Origin: Bacillota bacterium
GTDB lineage: Bacteria; Bacillota; Clostridia; Christensenellales; CAG-138
NCBI GenBank assembly: GCA_023451115.1
Contig: JAEXFV010000116.1
Span: 1 to 33,963 of the forward strand
Length of the DNA stretch: 33,963 nt
Direction of reading: 5' to 3'
The notes beneath the pieces were generated by a model. That model worked only from the letters and a program-made list of their open reading frames with translations. It had not been told where the DNA came from and did not search any database. A program made the translations under genes and the position numbers. Numbering within the stretch: the first letter of the stretch is position 1; each line of letters opens with the position of its first letter. This document shows positions 16,614-24,578 of the stretch, piece by piece.

Positions 16614-19007
16614 GTGATCGCTAGATTTTTTCAACAGATTATCAATTCTTGCGGTGTGGTGTTTCGAACCTTCCGCGCATTCTTTACGCGGCAGATTATG
16701 GGCGTGCGCGCCCGCATCCGCAGGATCACCAGCTTTTCCAGGCAGGCTGCAAAACTCGTGCCCAAAGCCATGTCCTCAGTGGCGGTGGCGGGGAAAAAGC
16801 CTACCAAACGGGAGGACTTTGTAGAGACAAAGCGCTTGTTTGTAGCAAAATCTTTTCTGGCGCTGCTGCTGGTTGGGCTGGTGGCGCTGGGCTTGCTGAT
16901 TTATTTTGTGATTTGGCCTTGGCTGGTCAGCCAGTTTTTTACGGCCCATCTTTTTCAGGGAGATCAGGCGGTGGCCGCTTATAATGGAAAAGTCGTGGTG
17001 TATTATGACGAGCAAAAGGATGCGCCCAAACTCCAGGGAAAAATGCAGGAAGGGTTGGTGCAAGGCAGCGGCAAAGCCTATGATGAAGAAGGCCGGGTAT
17101 TGTATGAAGGCAATTTTGCAGACGGGTTGTATGAAGGCAAAGGCAGCCTTTATGAAGAAGGCGTGTTGGTATATGAAGGCGATTTTTCTGTCGGTGTGTT
17201 TGAAGGGAAAGGCAAACTGTACCAGGACGGAGAGCTGGTGTACGAGGGCGGATTTTCCGGCGGGTTAAGAGAGGGCACGGGCACTGCCTATGATTTGGGA
17301 GAGGTATGCTATAAGGGCGAATTTGCCCAAGGGCTTTACCAGGGACAGGGAACTTCCTATTATCCCAATGGCGCTATTCAATACCGTGGCGGATTTTTAC
17401 AGGGGAAATACGATACGGAAGGAACCTTGTATTATGAAAACGGCCAGCTGCAGTATAAAGGCCAATTCTTGGAAGGGCTGTATGACCAACAAGGGGTCTT
17501 ATATAACCCCGATGGAACGCTGCTGTATGAAGGCGGGTTTTTGCTGGGCGTTTATTCTGGCGAAGGCAAGTTGCAGCTTGATCCGCAGCTGCGGTTAACC
17601 GGCACTTTTGAGGCTGGAGAGCCGGTGGGGGACGTAACCATTCATCGCGGCGGAAGGCTATATTATCAGGGCCAGGTGGAAGAACTCACGCCCCATGGTG
17701 AGGGCACGTTATTTGCTACTACAGGCGCCGTGATTTACCAGGGGGCAATGCTGCATGGCGCGCCGGACTTAGGCGCGTTGCTGGGGAAAACCGCAGAGGA
17801 AGCCCGTATGGCGTTTGGGGAAGCGCCGCTCCAGGAAACCCAGGGGGAGAAAAACGGATTTTCTATCATAAATAAAGATCTGGGAGCAACGCTGTTTTGT
17901 ACCTATAAGACAGAGGAAAATGAACCCACCGTATATTATGTGTACGCATATGAACAGGGGGCGGATGCTTTTGCCAATGCCATGGCATGGCAGAACGCCA
18001 CCCAATATGAAGAACAGGCCCAGGGCTATGAAAAGCGGCAAGACAAGGAACGAGCTGTATTTACGGGAGGCGTCCCATATCCTAACGGGACGTATCAGCG
18101 CACCGCTTATTATTATGAAGACCATGTGTTTGTCGGCTGGAGCAAGGAAAATAGCCAGGAGTGGCTGATGATAGAATGGGTTACTGGCCAAGACCTGCCA
18201 TCGGGTAGCGGGGCAGAGGCAGCGGGAGCAAACGAGAGCGCGGCGCGGCTGGATAACCTTTTAGGCGATCTGGGGCTGGCGGAAAAAACAGACGCCGGCC
18301 AGGCAACCCCCAATCAATACTATGGGCAGCAAGCGCCAGCAAGTTTGATCAGTGAAGAAAGCGCGCAGCAAACGCAGCAGATGGATGCAGCGCTGTTGGC
18401 CATGGCGGACTATTATTTGCAGGCGGAAACTCGCCAGGCGCTGGAAGAACAGGCGAGCTTGAAGAGCAGCCTGTTGCAGACCGAACAGAAAAAGTTGTCT
18501 ATGGGAACCGGGAGCCAGGAAACAGTAGATGCTTTAGCGGGCCAGGTAAGCAAGCTGGAATTGGGCGCAAGCCGAGCCTCTGTAGCGATGGAAAAGGCCC
18601 AAATGGCGGCTGAACCGTATGTTACCGGGAAATTGGCGGATTATGATGTGAGCGCTGCGTTGTTTCTCGCGGATCCATCCACACTGGATGTGGCAGCATT
18701 AAAGGCTGCAGGGGAAGAGCAGGCGGTACAGCTGGCGCTGCTGGACTTGGAGCTGGCGTATCAGGAGATGCAGCAAGCCCAGAAGGACTATGAAGCTGCC
18801 TGCGGCGCGGCAAAGCAGGTGCAAGCGGATTATGATATGGGGAAGGCGGACGATGCGGCCCGTTGCGATGCCCTTTGCGCCCAAAGTGAAGCGGCGGTGG
18901 CGTTGCAGCAGGCAATTCATGCCTGCGTATCCCAAATGATTGGGCTTAACACTTTGACAAACGGCTATCTGGCAAACGAGTACGGATGGCTGGACGCCTT
19001 GCAATAA
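16614..19007 (+). CDS. Single-pass membrane protein with MORN repeats and helical C-terminus
   Basis: From the GTG at 16614 (preceded by GGAGGAAAAA, 797 aa) the protein has a basic cytoplasmic N-terminus of ~78 residues, one transmembrane helix (about 80-105, FLALLLVGLVALGLLIYFVI), and then an extended outside region if the positive-inside rule holds. Residues about 140-325 contain at least seven MORN-type repeats of 20-23 residues (for example YEGNFADGLYEGKGSLY, YEGDFSVGVFEGKGKLY, YKGQFLEGLYDQQGVLY). A globular segment follows, then an Ala/Gln-rich helical, coiled-coil-prone C-terminus (about 580-780). MORN repeats are known to bind lipids or proteins. An outside MORN array is unusual in bacteria, and its partner is unknown. 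An in-frame ATG at 16581 is a less likely start. It lies between the tail-anchored protein and the cap protein. Confidence 0.8.
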   Translation: MIARFFQQIINSCGVVFRTFRAFFTRQIMGVRARIRRITSFSRQAAKLVPKAMSSVAVAGKKPTKREDFVETKRLFVAKSFLALLLVGLVALGLLIYFVIWPWLVSQFFTAHLFQGDQAVAAYNGKVVVYYDEQKDAPKLQGKMQEGLVQGSGKAYDEEGRVLYEGNFADGLYEGKGSLYEEGVLVYEGDFSVGVFEGKGKLYQDGELVYEGGFSGGLREGTGTAYDLGEVCYKGEFAQGLYQGQGTSYYPNGAIQYRGGFLQGKYDTEGTLYYENGQLQYKGQFLEGLYDQQGVLYNPDGTLLYEGGFLLGVYSGEGKLQLDPQLRLTGTFEAGEPVGDVTIHRGGRLYYQGQVEELTPHGEGTLFATTGAVIYQGAMLHGAPDLGALLGKTAEEARMAFGEAPLQETQGEKNGFSIINKDLGATLFCTYKTEENEPTVYYVYAYEQGADAFANAMAWQNATQYEEQAQGYEKRQDKERAVFTGGVPYPNGTYQRTAYYYEDHVFVGWSKENSQEWLMIEWVTGQDLPSGSGAEAAGANESAARLDNLLGDLGLAEKTDAGQATPNQYYGQQAPASLISEESAQQTQQMDAALLAMADYYLQAETRQALEEQASLKSSLLQTEQKKLSMGTGSQETVDALAGQVSKLELGASRASVAMEKAQMAAEPYVTGKLADYDVSAALFLADPSTLDVAALKAAGEEQAVQLALLDLELAYQEMQQAQKDYEAACGAAKQVQADYDMGKADDAARCDALCAQSEAAVALQQAIHACVSQMIGLNTLTNGYLANEYGWLDALQ
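17036..17580 (+). repeat. Tandem MORN-repeat coding segment
   Basis: At least seven consecutive degenerate units of about 60-69 nt encode the pattern Y-x-G-x-F-x2-G-x5-G-x2-Y. Nucleotide identity between units is modest, so the array is old and was not made by a recent expansion. Confidence 0.85.
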
Positions 19008-19063
19008 CAAAGACCCCGGTTGGAATGGCGACGATTTGGGCTTGGGGGAAGGAGAAACAAAGT

Positions 19064-19666
19064 ATGGCGGATTATACAGCCTTTGTAGAAGCGGGAAATG
19101 GCCTGGTAGAGCTGCTGCGGGATCAGATGACACCGGAACCGATTAACAAACGGGAAATGATTTCCCTTTGCTCCCCGCATGAAAGCGAAAATAACCAGCT
19201 TACGGTATATTTATTTCATATAGAAGAGGATCAGCAGAGCGCGCCTGGCGGAGGGTATGTGCAGCAGAGCCGGGATCTGCAGCGCATGTCGCCAGCACGG
19301 TTTCAGCTCAGCTTCCTGATCACGGCCCACTCCAAAGCACCGGTGCAGCTGCGGGAGGCAGATCAATACCGGATGCTGGGGGCGGCGGTACAGATCTTAA
19401 AAGATCACCCTATGCTGGATCGGCAGTATCTCCAGGGTTCCCTGCTGGATACGGGCGCCACGCCCCACCTTTCCGTTGAACGGCCCAATTTTGACCAGAT
19501 GATAAAAATCTGGAATAATACCACAAAGCCATATAAGCTGTCTATCGTGTGCAAGATGGATGGCATCCTCATCGACAGCAAGCGCACTCGTAAAATTGCC
19601 AGGGTGGCTGATGTGGCAATTTCCCTGGATGAAAAACCCCAGGCCCGGGAAGGGGGGAGCGTATGA
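19064..19666 (+). CDS. DUF4255 / Pvc16-type tail-terminator (cap) protein
   Basis: A 200-aa protein of the DUF4255 family, whose members include Pvc16/Afp16-type proteins that cap the distal end of the tube and sheath. Recognisable segments are YTAFVEAGNGLVELLRDQMT at the start, LTVYLFHIEEDQQSAP, the QFQL-type strand RFQLSFLITAHSKAP, and KIWNNTTKPYKLSIVCKMD near the end. The ATG at 19064 is chosen because GGGGGAAGGAG lies about 9 nt upstream; an earlier in-frame start at 18986 would overlap the MORN gene. It ends in an ATGA overlap with the next gene. Its position after the three membrane proteins shows that those genes are inserted within, not next to, the particle operon. Confidence 0.85.
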   Translation: MADYTAFVEAGNGLVELLRDQMTPEPINKREMISLCSPHESENNQLTVYLFHIEEDQQSAPGGGYVQQSRDLQRMSPARFQLSFLITAHSKAPVQLREADQYRMLGAAVQILKDHPMLDRQYLQGSLLDTGATPHLSVERPNFDQMIKIWNNTTKPYKLSIVCKMDGILIDSKRTRKIARVADVAISLDEKPQAREGGSV

Positions 19667-20394
19667 TCCGTATTCAGGTCAGCGCCGTGCTGGCAGTGCG
19701 GGATGGATTTTCCGGCAAACCAATTGGCCAGTCCACGGTTCGCTGCTTTTTAGACGGCATGCCGTACCGGCCCCAATACCGAAACGGTGGTTACCTGGTA
19801 TTTGTCAATCTGGAGCCAGGCGCCCATGAAGTGCGGCTTCAGGGGGCCTATTATCAGGATGAGAAGTTGACTCTGGAAATCCAGCAGGAAAAGCGGGAAG
19901 AACGGAGCATCACCCTGAAGCCTGCTGCAAATTATCCTTTTTACAGTGCGGTGACCCGCCTGGCAGGCACCTTGGTGGTGCAGGGCAAGCCAGTAGAAAA
20001 CCGGATTTTGTGGGTAGCGGCAAAGACGCAAACCGAGGAATTGAAACTTGCGCAGGATACCGCAGAGGCAGGGGATCAAACCGTTAAGCTTTTTTACCGT
20101 GGCGGCAGGGAAGAAAACCGGTTTCCACGAAACTACCTGATTGTGGATGGGAAAAAAAGCGAAGTTGTGCCGATTACCGGCGCCCAGGAAGGCCAGGCGG
20201 CTTTGGATGTGCCGCTGAAATACCAGCATAAGCGCGGCGTAGCTTTTTATCCGGCCCAGGCATATTGCACTGGGGCGCAGGGGGAAATCCTGGCGTTTTT
20301 CCGGGAGGCGGTTCCGGTAGAAGTGTTTGATCCGGAAAGCAAAACACTAACCAGCCTGGTATTGCAGCCGGGCAGGAATGACATAACCTTTTAG
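19663..20394 (+). CDS. Beta-sandwich protein of unknown function beside the cap protein
   Basis: A 243-aa soluble protein with no signal peptide. The first ~80 residues (IRIQVSAVLAVRDGFSGKPI, then GGYLVFVNLEPGAHEVRLQG) have the pattern of a carboxypeptidase-regulatory-like beta-sandwich, in which an ornamental domain is introduced by a G-x-P-x2 turn and closed by PG-x-H-x-V-x-L. The rest is also predicted mostly beta (YPFYSAVTRLAGTLVVQGKP, later FREAVPVEVFDPESKTLTSL). Such domains are common in particle decorations and fibres. It is coupled to the DUF4255 gene by ATGA, so a role in the same substructure is plausible. I do not know its counterpart in PVC or Afp. Confidence 0.75.
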   Translation: MIRIQVSAVLAVRDGFSGKPIGQSTVRCFLDGMPYRPQYRNGGYLVFVNLEPGAHEVRLQGAYYQDEKLTLEIQQEKREERSITLKPAANYPFYSAVTRLAGTLVVQGKPVENRILWVAAKTQTEELKLAQDTAEAGDQTVKLFYRGGREENRFPRNYLIVDGKKSEVVPITGAQEGQAALDVPLKYQHKRGVAFYPAQAYCTGAQGEILAFFREAVPVEVFDPESKTLTSLVLQPGRNDITF

Positions 20395-20408
20395 GGAGTA
20401 AATGAGCA

Positions 20409-20789
20409 ATGGCCAATCAAGTAGCGTCAACCGCAATCTGTAAATGCGCATTTGGAGCGGCGCCAGTGCCGCTGACGGTACCCCCTGCGGCAAAGGTGCT
20501 GGCCTGCGGGCTGCCTGCCGCAACCATTATGGATAACAAGCTGCCGCCGTTTGGCATGTGCAGCAATCCGGCTAATCCAGCCGTGCAGGCTGCCACAGCG
20601 GCCGCTTTGGGGGTATTTACTCCGGCGCCCTGCACGCCGGTATTGGCTGCACCCTGGGCCCCTGGCTCTCCTACGGTGCTGATTGCCGGAAAGCCTGCGT
20701 TGAACAGCACATGCACCTTGATGTGCGGTTACCCTGGCGGGGTGATTACCATCACCACGCCTATGGCAAATACTGTGATGGTGCCATAG
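20409..20789 (+). CDS. DUF4280 PAAR-like spike-tip protein
   Basis: A 126-aa Pro/Ala/Gly/Cys-rich protein of the DUF4280 PAAR-like family. It starts with ICKCAFGAAPVPLTVPP, continues with MDNKLPPFGMCSNPANPAVQ, and ends with STCTLMCGYPGGVITITTPM; the repeated P-x2-T-V/I-x-I-turn pattern and paired cysteines are typical. PAAR-type proteins sharpen the central spike, bind a metal ion and can carry effectors. Because the spike at 3791-4540 has no tip of its own, this protein is its likely cap. It is preceded by GGGAGTAAATGAGC and followed after 2 nt by the ATPase start. It is far from the spike gene, beside the cargo genes, which fits a link to effector loading. Confidence 0.88.
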   Translation: MANQVASTAICKCAFGAAPVPLTVPPAAKVLACGLPAATIMDNKLPPFGMCSNPANPAVQAATAAALGVFTPAPCTPVLAAPWAPGSPTVLIAGKPALNSTCTLMCGYPGGVITITTPMANTVMVP

Positions 20790-20791
20790 CC

Positions 20792-23002
20792 ATGTGGTGG
20801 GAGAAAAAGCCCGTACAGGGCAAGGGCCAGCAACCAGCGTCAACGGTTGCGCCGGAGGAGCCTGAAGTCAACCAGGTTGCTTACGAAAAGCTGGATCTCC
20901 CCTATCAGGATCAGTGGGAGCTGATGGCGGATCTGTTCGCTTTACTGGACTACCGGCTGTATTTATATTATAAAAGCCACCAATGGCTGGGCCCGCAAAG
21001 CGATATGCGCAATATGCTGGGGCTGGTAGTAAGCCGGGAGGAGTTTGAGCATAACCTGGTAAAAGCGGCGCAAACCGGATTGCTGGAAAAGCTTACGCCT
21101 GCCGAAAAAGAGCAGATACGTTTGGGCGAGGAGGTTGTACACCGGCGGATCGTCCACACGGGAATGGATGCATTACCCTTGCTGCGCCTGTTTCAGCGCT
21201 TTGCGTTGGACGAGTTTGCCATGGCGGTTGTGGCATTGGCTTATGCCGTGCGTTTGGATGCAAAATACGAGCGGCTGTTTGCCTATTTGCAGGACGACAT
21301 CACAAAGAAAAATCCTACGGTATCCCTGGCGGTGCAGCTTTACCTGCCCCATGGGAAAACCGTAGAAGAATATACGGCGCTGTTTTCCCGTGAGGGGTTG
21401 TTTACCGCATTGTTCGAGGCGGGTGCGCTGGGGGAAGGCGTTTTGCAGTTACGGCAGCCTGTGTTGGAATATTTGAGCGCTGGGGATGTGTTGCCCCGGC
21501 CGGGCATGCGGCTGTTTCAGGGGGGAAAAGACCAAGTGGAAGATCCACTGGTGATAGGCGCTTCCCTTGCGCAGGCGCTGGATGAGCTGATGGAGGCTAC
21601 ACCCCAGGCGGTTGCCCTTACCGGCCCCCAAGGGTCGGGACGGCGGTTTCAACTGCAGCATTTGATGGCGCGCAGAGGGGAAACCTGCCTGTTTGTAGAT
21701 TTGGAGGCCTTGGGCCATAAACAGGAAGCAGTAGAACAGGCTGGGTTGATTGCCCGGCTGGTGGACGCTTATGTTTGCTTTTGTAATCTGGATGTGGTGA
21801 ACCAGGAAGGCGAACTGGAGCCGCCATCTTCCGCCATTATGGAAGCGATATCGCAAACGTCAATCCGGCGGGAGCCGATTTTCCTGGTATCCCAAAAGCG
21901 GTTGCCAAGGCAAGTGCGGCCGATTACAGTGGATTTTGAAGTTCCTGCCCCAGCTGCAGAGGATCGGCTGACGCTGTTCGCCCATTATTTGGGGGCTATT
22001 CCTTTAGAGCCGGAAGTATCTCTGGAGGAATTATCAGCAAAATTCCGCTTTGTGCCCCAGCAGATTAAGGGGGCGGCTATGCAGGCTGGTGGCCTTTGCC
22101 GGATTGGCGGGGATGCGCCGGTTAGCAACCAGGCGGTGCATCAATGCTGCTATCGGCAGGTGGTACACAAGCTGGATAAGCTGGCCAAGCGCGTGGAACC
22201 CCGGTTTACCTGGAATGACGTAGTGCTTCCCCAGGCACAAAAAAAGTTGATGCAGCAGGCGTGCAATCACATTCGCTTCCAGCATCGGGTTTATCAGGAG
22301 TGGGGATTTGAACAAAAGATCGGCTATGGCAGAGGGCTTTCCATTTTGTTTGCGGGTGCGCCGGGTACCGGCAAAACCATGTGTGCCCAGGTGATTGCCA
22401 AACAGCTCAATATGGAGATGTACAAAATCAATATCTCCCAAATTGTGAGCAAATATATTGGGGAAACGGAAAAAAATCTGCAAGCCGTGTTTGCGGAGGC
22501 CCGGCATTCCAACTGCATTCTGTTTTTTGATGAATGCGATGCCATTTTCGGCAAACGCAGTGATGTAAAGGACGCTCACGACCGCAACGCCAATGTGGAG
22601 GTAGCTTACCTGCTCCAGCAAATTGAAGACCATGACGGCGTTTGCGTGCTGGCTACCAACCTGGTGCAGAACATTGACGCAGCGTTTATGCGGCGTATTA
22701 CCTATGTGGTGCATTTTCCCTTCCCGGATGCGGCGCAGCGTAAGGAGATTTACCTGCATACGTTACCTACACAAACCCCGGTGGATGAGGACGTGGATTG
22801 GGATTTTATCGCCCAGAAATTTGAACTTTCGGGCGGGCACATCAAAAACATTGTGCTGGGGGCAGCCTTTATGGCTGCCAGTGAAGGGTGCGCTGTGCAT
22901 ATGCGCCATGTGCTTACAGCAGCAGTGAATGAAATGAGGAAAAACGAGATTGTAGTGGTGCGAGAAGAACTGCGGGAATATGCGGATCTGATCGAAGATT
23001 AA
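20792..23002 (+). CDS. AAA+ ATPase of the injection system (Afp15-like)
   Basis: A 736-aa AAA+ ATPase. The C-terminal domain has Walker A GAPGTGKT at residues 522-529, Walker B ILFFDECD with Asp580 and Glu581, a sensor-like segment VCVLATNLVQNIDAAF, and an arginine-finger-type MRRITYVVHFPFP. An upstream P-loop-like GPQGSGRR at 278-285 has Arg in place of the catalytic Lys and no clear acidic Walker B, so it looks like a degenerate first AAA-type domain. Members of this family (Afp15, Pvc15) are needed for particle assembly, probably remodelling effectors or tail parts. The ATG at 20792, 2 nt after the PAAR-like stop, is preferred to 20711, which would overlap that gene by 79 nt and lacks a ribosome site. 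The DUF4157 gene follows 31 nt later. Confidence 0.92.
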   Translation: MWWEKKPVQGKGQQPASTVAPEEPEVNQVAYEKLDLPYQDQWELMADLFALLDYRLYLYYKSHQWLGPQSDMRNMLGLVVSREEFEHNLVKAAQTGLLEKLTPAEKEQIRLGEEVVHRRIVHTGMDALPLLRLFQRFALDEFAMAVVALAYAVRLDAKYERLFAYLQDDITKKNPTVSLAVQLYLPHGKTVEEYTALFSREGLFTALFEAGALGEGVLQLRQPVLEYLSAGDVLPRPGMRLFQGGKDQVEDPLVIGASLAQALDELMEATPQAVALTGPQGSGRRFQLQHLMARRGETCLFVDLEALGHKQEAVEQAGLIARLVDAYVCFCNLDVVNQEGELEPPSSAIMEAISQTSIRREPIFLVSQKRLPRQVRPITVDFEVPAPAAEDRLTLFAHYLGAIPLEPEVSLEELSAKFRFVPQQIKGAAMQAGGLCRIGGDAPVSNQAVHQCCYRQVVHKLDKLAKRVEPRFTWNDVVLPQAQKKLMQQACNHIRFQHRVYQEWGFEQKIGYGRGLSILFAGAPGTGKTMCAQVIAKQLNMEMYKINISQIVSKYIGETEKNLQAVFAEARHSNCILFFDECDAIFGKRSDVKDAHDRNANVEVAYLLQQIEDHDGVCVLATNLVQNIDAAFMRRITYVVHFPFPDAAQRKEIYLHTLPTQTPVDEDVDWDFIAQKFELSGGHIKNIVLGAAFMAASEGCAVHMRHVLTAAVNEMRKNEIVVVREELREYADLIED

Positions 23003-23033
23003 GAAGCAGCAGTGAATATGGAGGTATGACTAT

Positions 23034-24500
23034 ATGGCTTATCAGCAATTGCGAAAACAAAAAAATATCCCGGTTTCAGGCTGCGAAGCGTCGCAGATTT
23101 CTACAACAAAGGCCCAGGCTCCCGGCGCTGCAACCGATGGCGCAGGAATGGGAGCACAATTGGATGAATTGATGCAGGCCAGGATGCAGCGTATGCTGGA
23201 CCGGCAAATTCCCACGGCAGAGCGGGAAGCGGATGAAATTGCGGGTAGTGTAACAGGGGCCCGTACCCCGGAAGAGGTTAAGGCGCAGCTGGGCCAGCAG
23301 ATGGGTGCGGACTTTTCGGAAGTACGCTTCCATACCGGCGCAGACGCTGTAGAAAAAGCGGAAGGCATGGGCGCCAGGGCCTATGCCACCGGGCGGGACG
23401 TTTACTTTGGAGAAGGCGGGTTCGATCCTGCCGTAGCCGCCCACGAACTGGTGCATACAGCCCAGCAGGGGGGAGTGGATAGCGGTATGGCCACCGTGTC
23501 GGCTCCTGCAGGCGGGGTGCAAATGCTGCCCAAATGGGCGGATATCAAGCGGGGAATTGGAAATGTTGGGCACGCAATTGCAGGCGGTGCAAGAGCGGTA
23601 GGCAGGGGTATTGCAACTGGTGCAAAAGCGGTAGGCCGCGGCTTTGCTGCCGCAGGGCGGGGCATTGCAGGGCTTGCTTCCAAGGCATGGGGAGGAATAA
23701 AGGGCTTGTTCAGTGGCGGGCAAGCGGAGCAGGCAGCGCCACAGGCCCCTGCAACTCCGGTTGGCACAAGCATGATGCCGCTGGGTGGAGACTATTCCGC
23801 ATCGGAAATGCAATCCAGGGTTTCGGCCCTTCTGCCGGATGCGCAGCGGGAAATTGCCGCCTCTTCCGATGGGAAAGAGGCTACGGATGGCAATCGATTT
23901 TTCTTCATGCGCAATGGTTCCAATGGGGACACACGGGCGCAGTATACCAACATGATGAAGCGTGCAGGCAGACCGATTAATATCCAGATGTTACAGGATA
24001 TGGCGCAAAATCTGGATGCCTTGCCTGTGGCTGATGACATTGGCGGCTACAAAGACCTGGGTGTGGATGATGCACGCAGGGGCGCCTACCAGGATAGGGG
24101 CTTGCAAATGACGCAGCATTACCTGGACCTTTTGGAACAAAGCCCTGACGCGCTGGATGCTTTGCGCCAGTCCTCCAGCGGATTATATGGTGGGCTAGGA
24201 ACCTATAGCGACACCAACCAGGCGGGATTGGTAGGGGGGAAGTTAGAGGCCAGCCATAGGGCTATGAACGATATGCTGTTGCGCTCCTTCGGCGGAGATA
24301 CGGTAGTTGGCCGGAGGGATTTGGGCTTGGACGCCACAAAGGACAAAAAGGTTGCGATCACGGGCCAGGCCATGGCAGCAATGCAGCCTGCAATACTTTC
24401 CGCTGTTATGGACCCATCTAAAATGCAAGATCTTACGCCGCAGGAACAGCAAATGGCAGTTATGTATCAGGCATTCTTCCAGAGAAATGGAATGCTATAG
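23034..24500 (+). CDS. DUF4157 (eCIS core domain) protein, candidate cargo/effector
   Basis: This 488-aa protein has a DUF4157 domain at about residues 55-150: PTAEREADEIA, GADFSEVRFHTGADAVEKAE, ARAYATGRDVYFGEGGFDP, then AHELVHTAQQGG. The zinc-protease-type HELVH is at 137-141. DUF4157 marks cargo proteins of eCIS loci and is thought to act in loading or processing. Next comes a Gly/Ala/Arg-rich stretch (about 180-240) with repeated AVGRG and IAGGA units. The C-terminal ~240 residues form a separate helical domain that I do not recognise and that is the likely effector part; it ends with LTPQEQQMAVMYQAFFQRN. It starts at an ATG with GGAGG 11 nt upstream and lies directly after the ATPase gene. 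There is no signal peptide, so release should depend on the particle. Confidence 0.88.
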   Translation: MAYQQLRKQKNIPVSGCEASQISTTKAQAPGAATDGAGMGAQLDELMQARMQRMLDRQIPTAEREADEIAGSVTGARTPEEVKAQLGQQMGADFSEVRFHTGADAVEKAEGMGARAYATGRDVYFGEGGFDPAVAAHELVHTAQQGGVDSGMATVSAPAGGVQMLPKWADIKRGIGNVGHAIAGGARAVGRGIATGAKAVGRGFAAAGRGIAGLASKAWGGIKGLFSGGQAEQAAPQAPATPVGTSMMPLGGDYSASEMQSRVSALLPDAQREIAASSDGKEATDGNRFFFMRNGSNGDTRAQYTNMMKRAGRPINIQMLQDMAQNLDALPVADDIGGYKDLGVDDARRGAYQDRGLQMTQHYLDLLEQSPDALDALRQSSSGLYGGLGTYSDTNQAGLVGGKLEASHRAMNDMLLRSFGGDTVVGRRDLGLDATKDKKVAITGQAMAAMQPAILSAVMDPSKMQDLTPQEQQMAVMYQAFFQRNGML

Positions 24501-24532
24501 GATCATGACGCAAAAGCATTATGTAGAAAACC

Positions 24533-24560
24533 AGCGGCCTCATTATTCAAATTTGCCGCT
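24533..24560 (+). other. Inverted repeat between the DUF4157 and MFS genes
   Basis: AGCGGC and GCCGCT form a perfect 6-bp stem around a 16-nt loop, followed by GTTTGTT. The stem is short and the loop long, so it would be at best a weak attenuator. It lies in the widest gap (78 nt) between the DUF4157 gene and the MFS gene, and may mark a separately regulated downstream segment. Confidence 0.3.
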
Positions 24561-24578
24561 GTTTGTTGGAGGAATTTT

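Noticed and set aside
20711..20791. Upstream ATG for the AAA+ ATPase
   Set aside because: It would overlap the PAAR-like gene by 79 nt, has no ribosome site, and adds residues without family resemblance.
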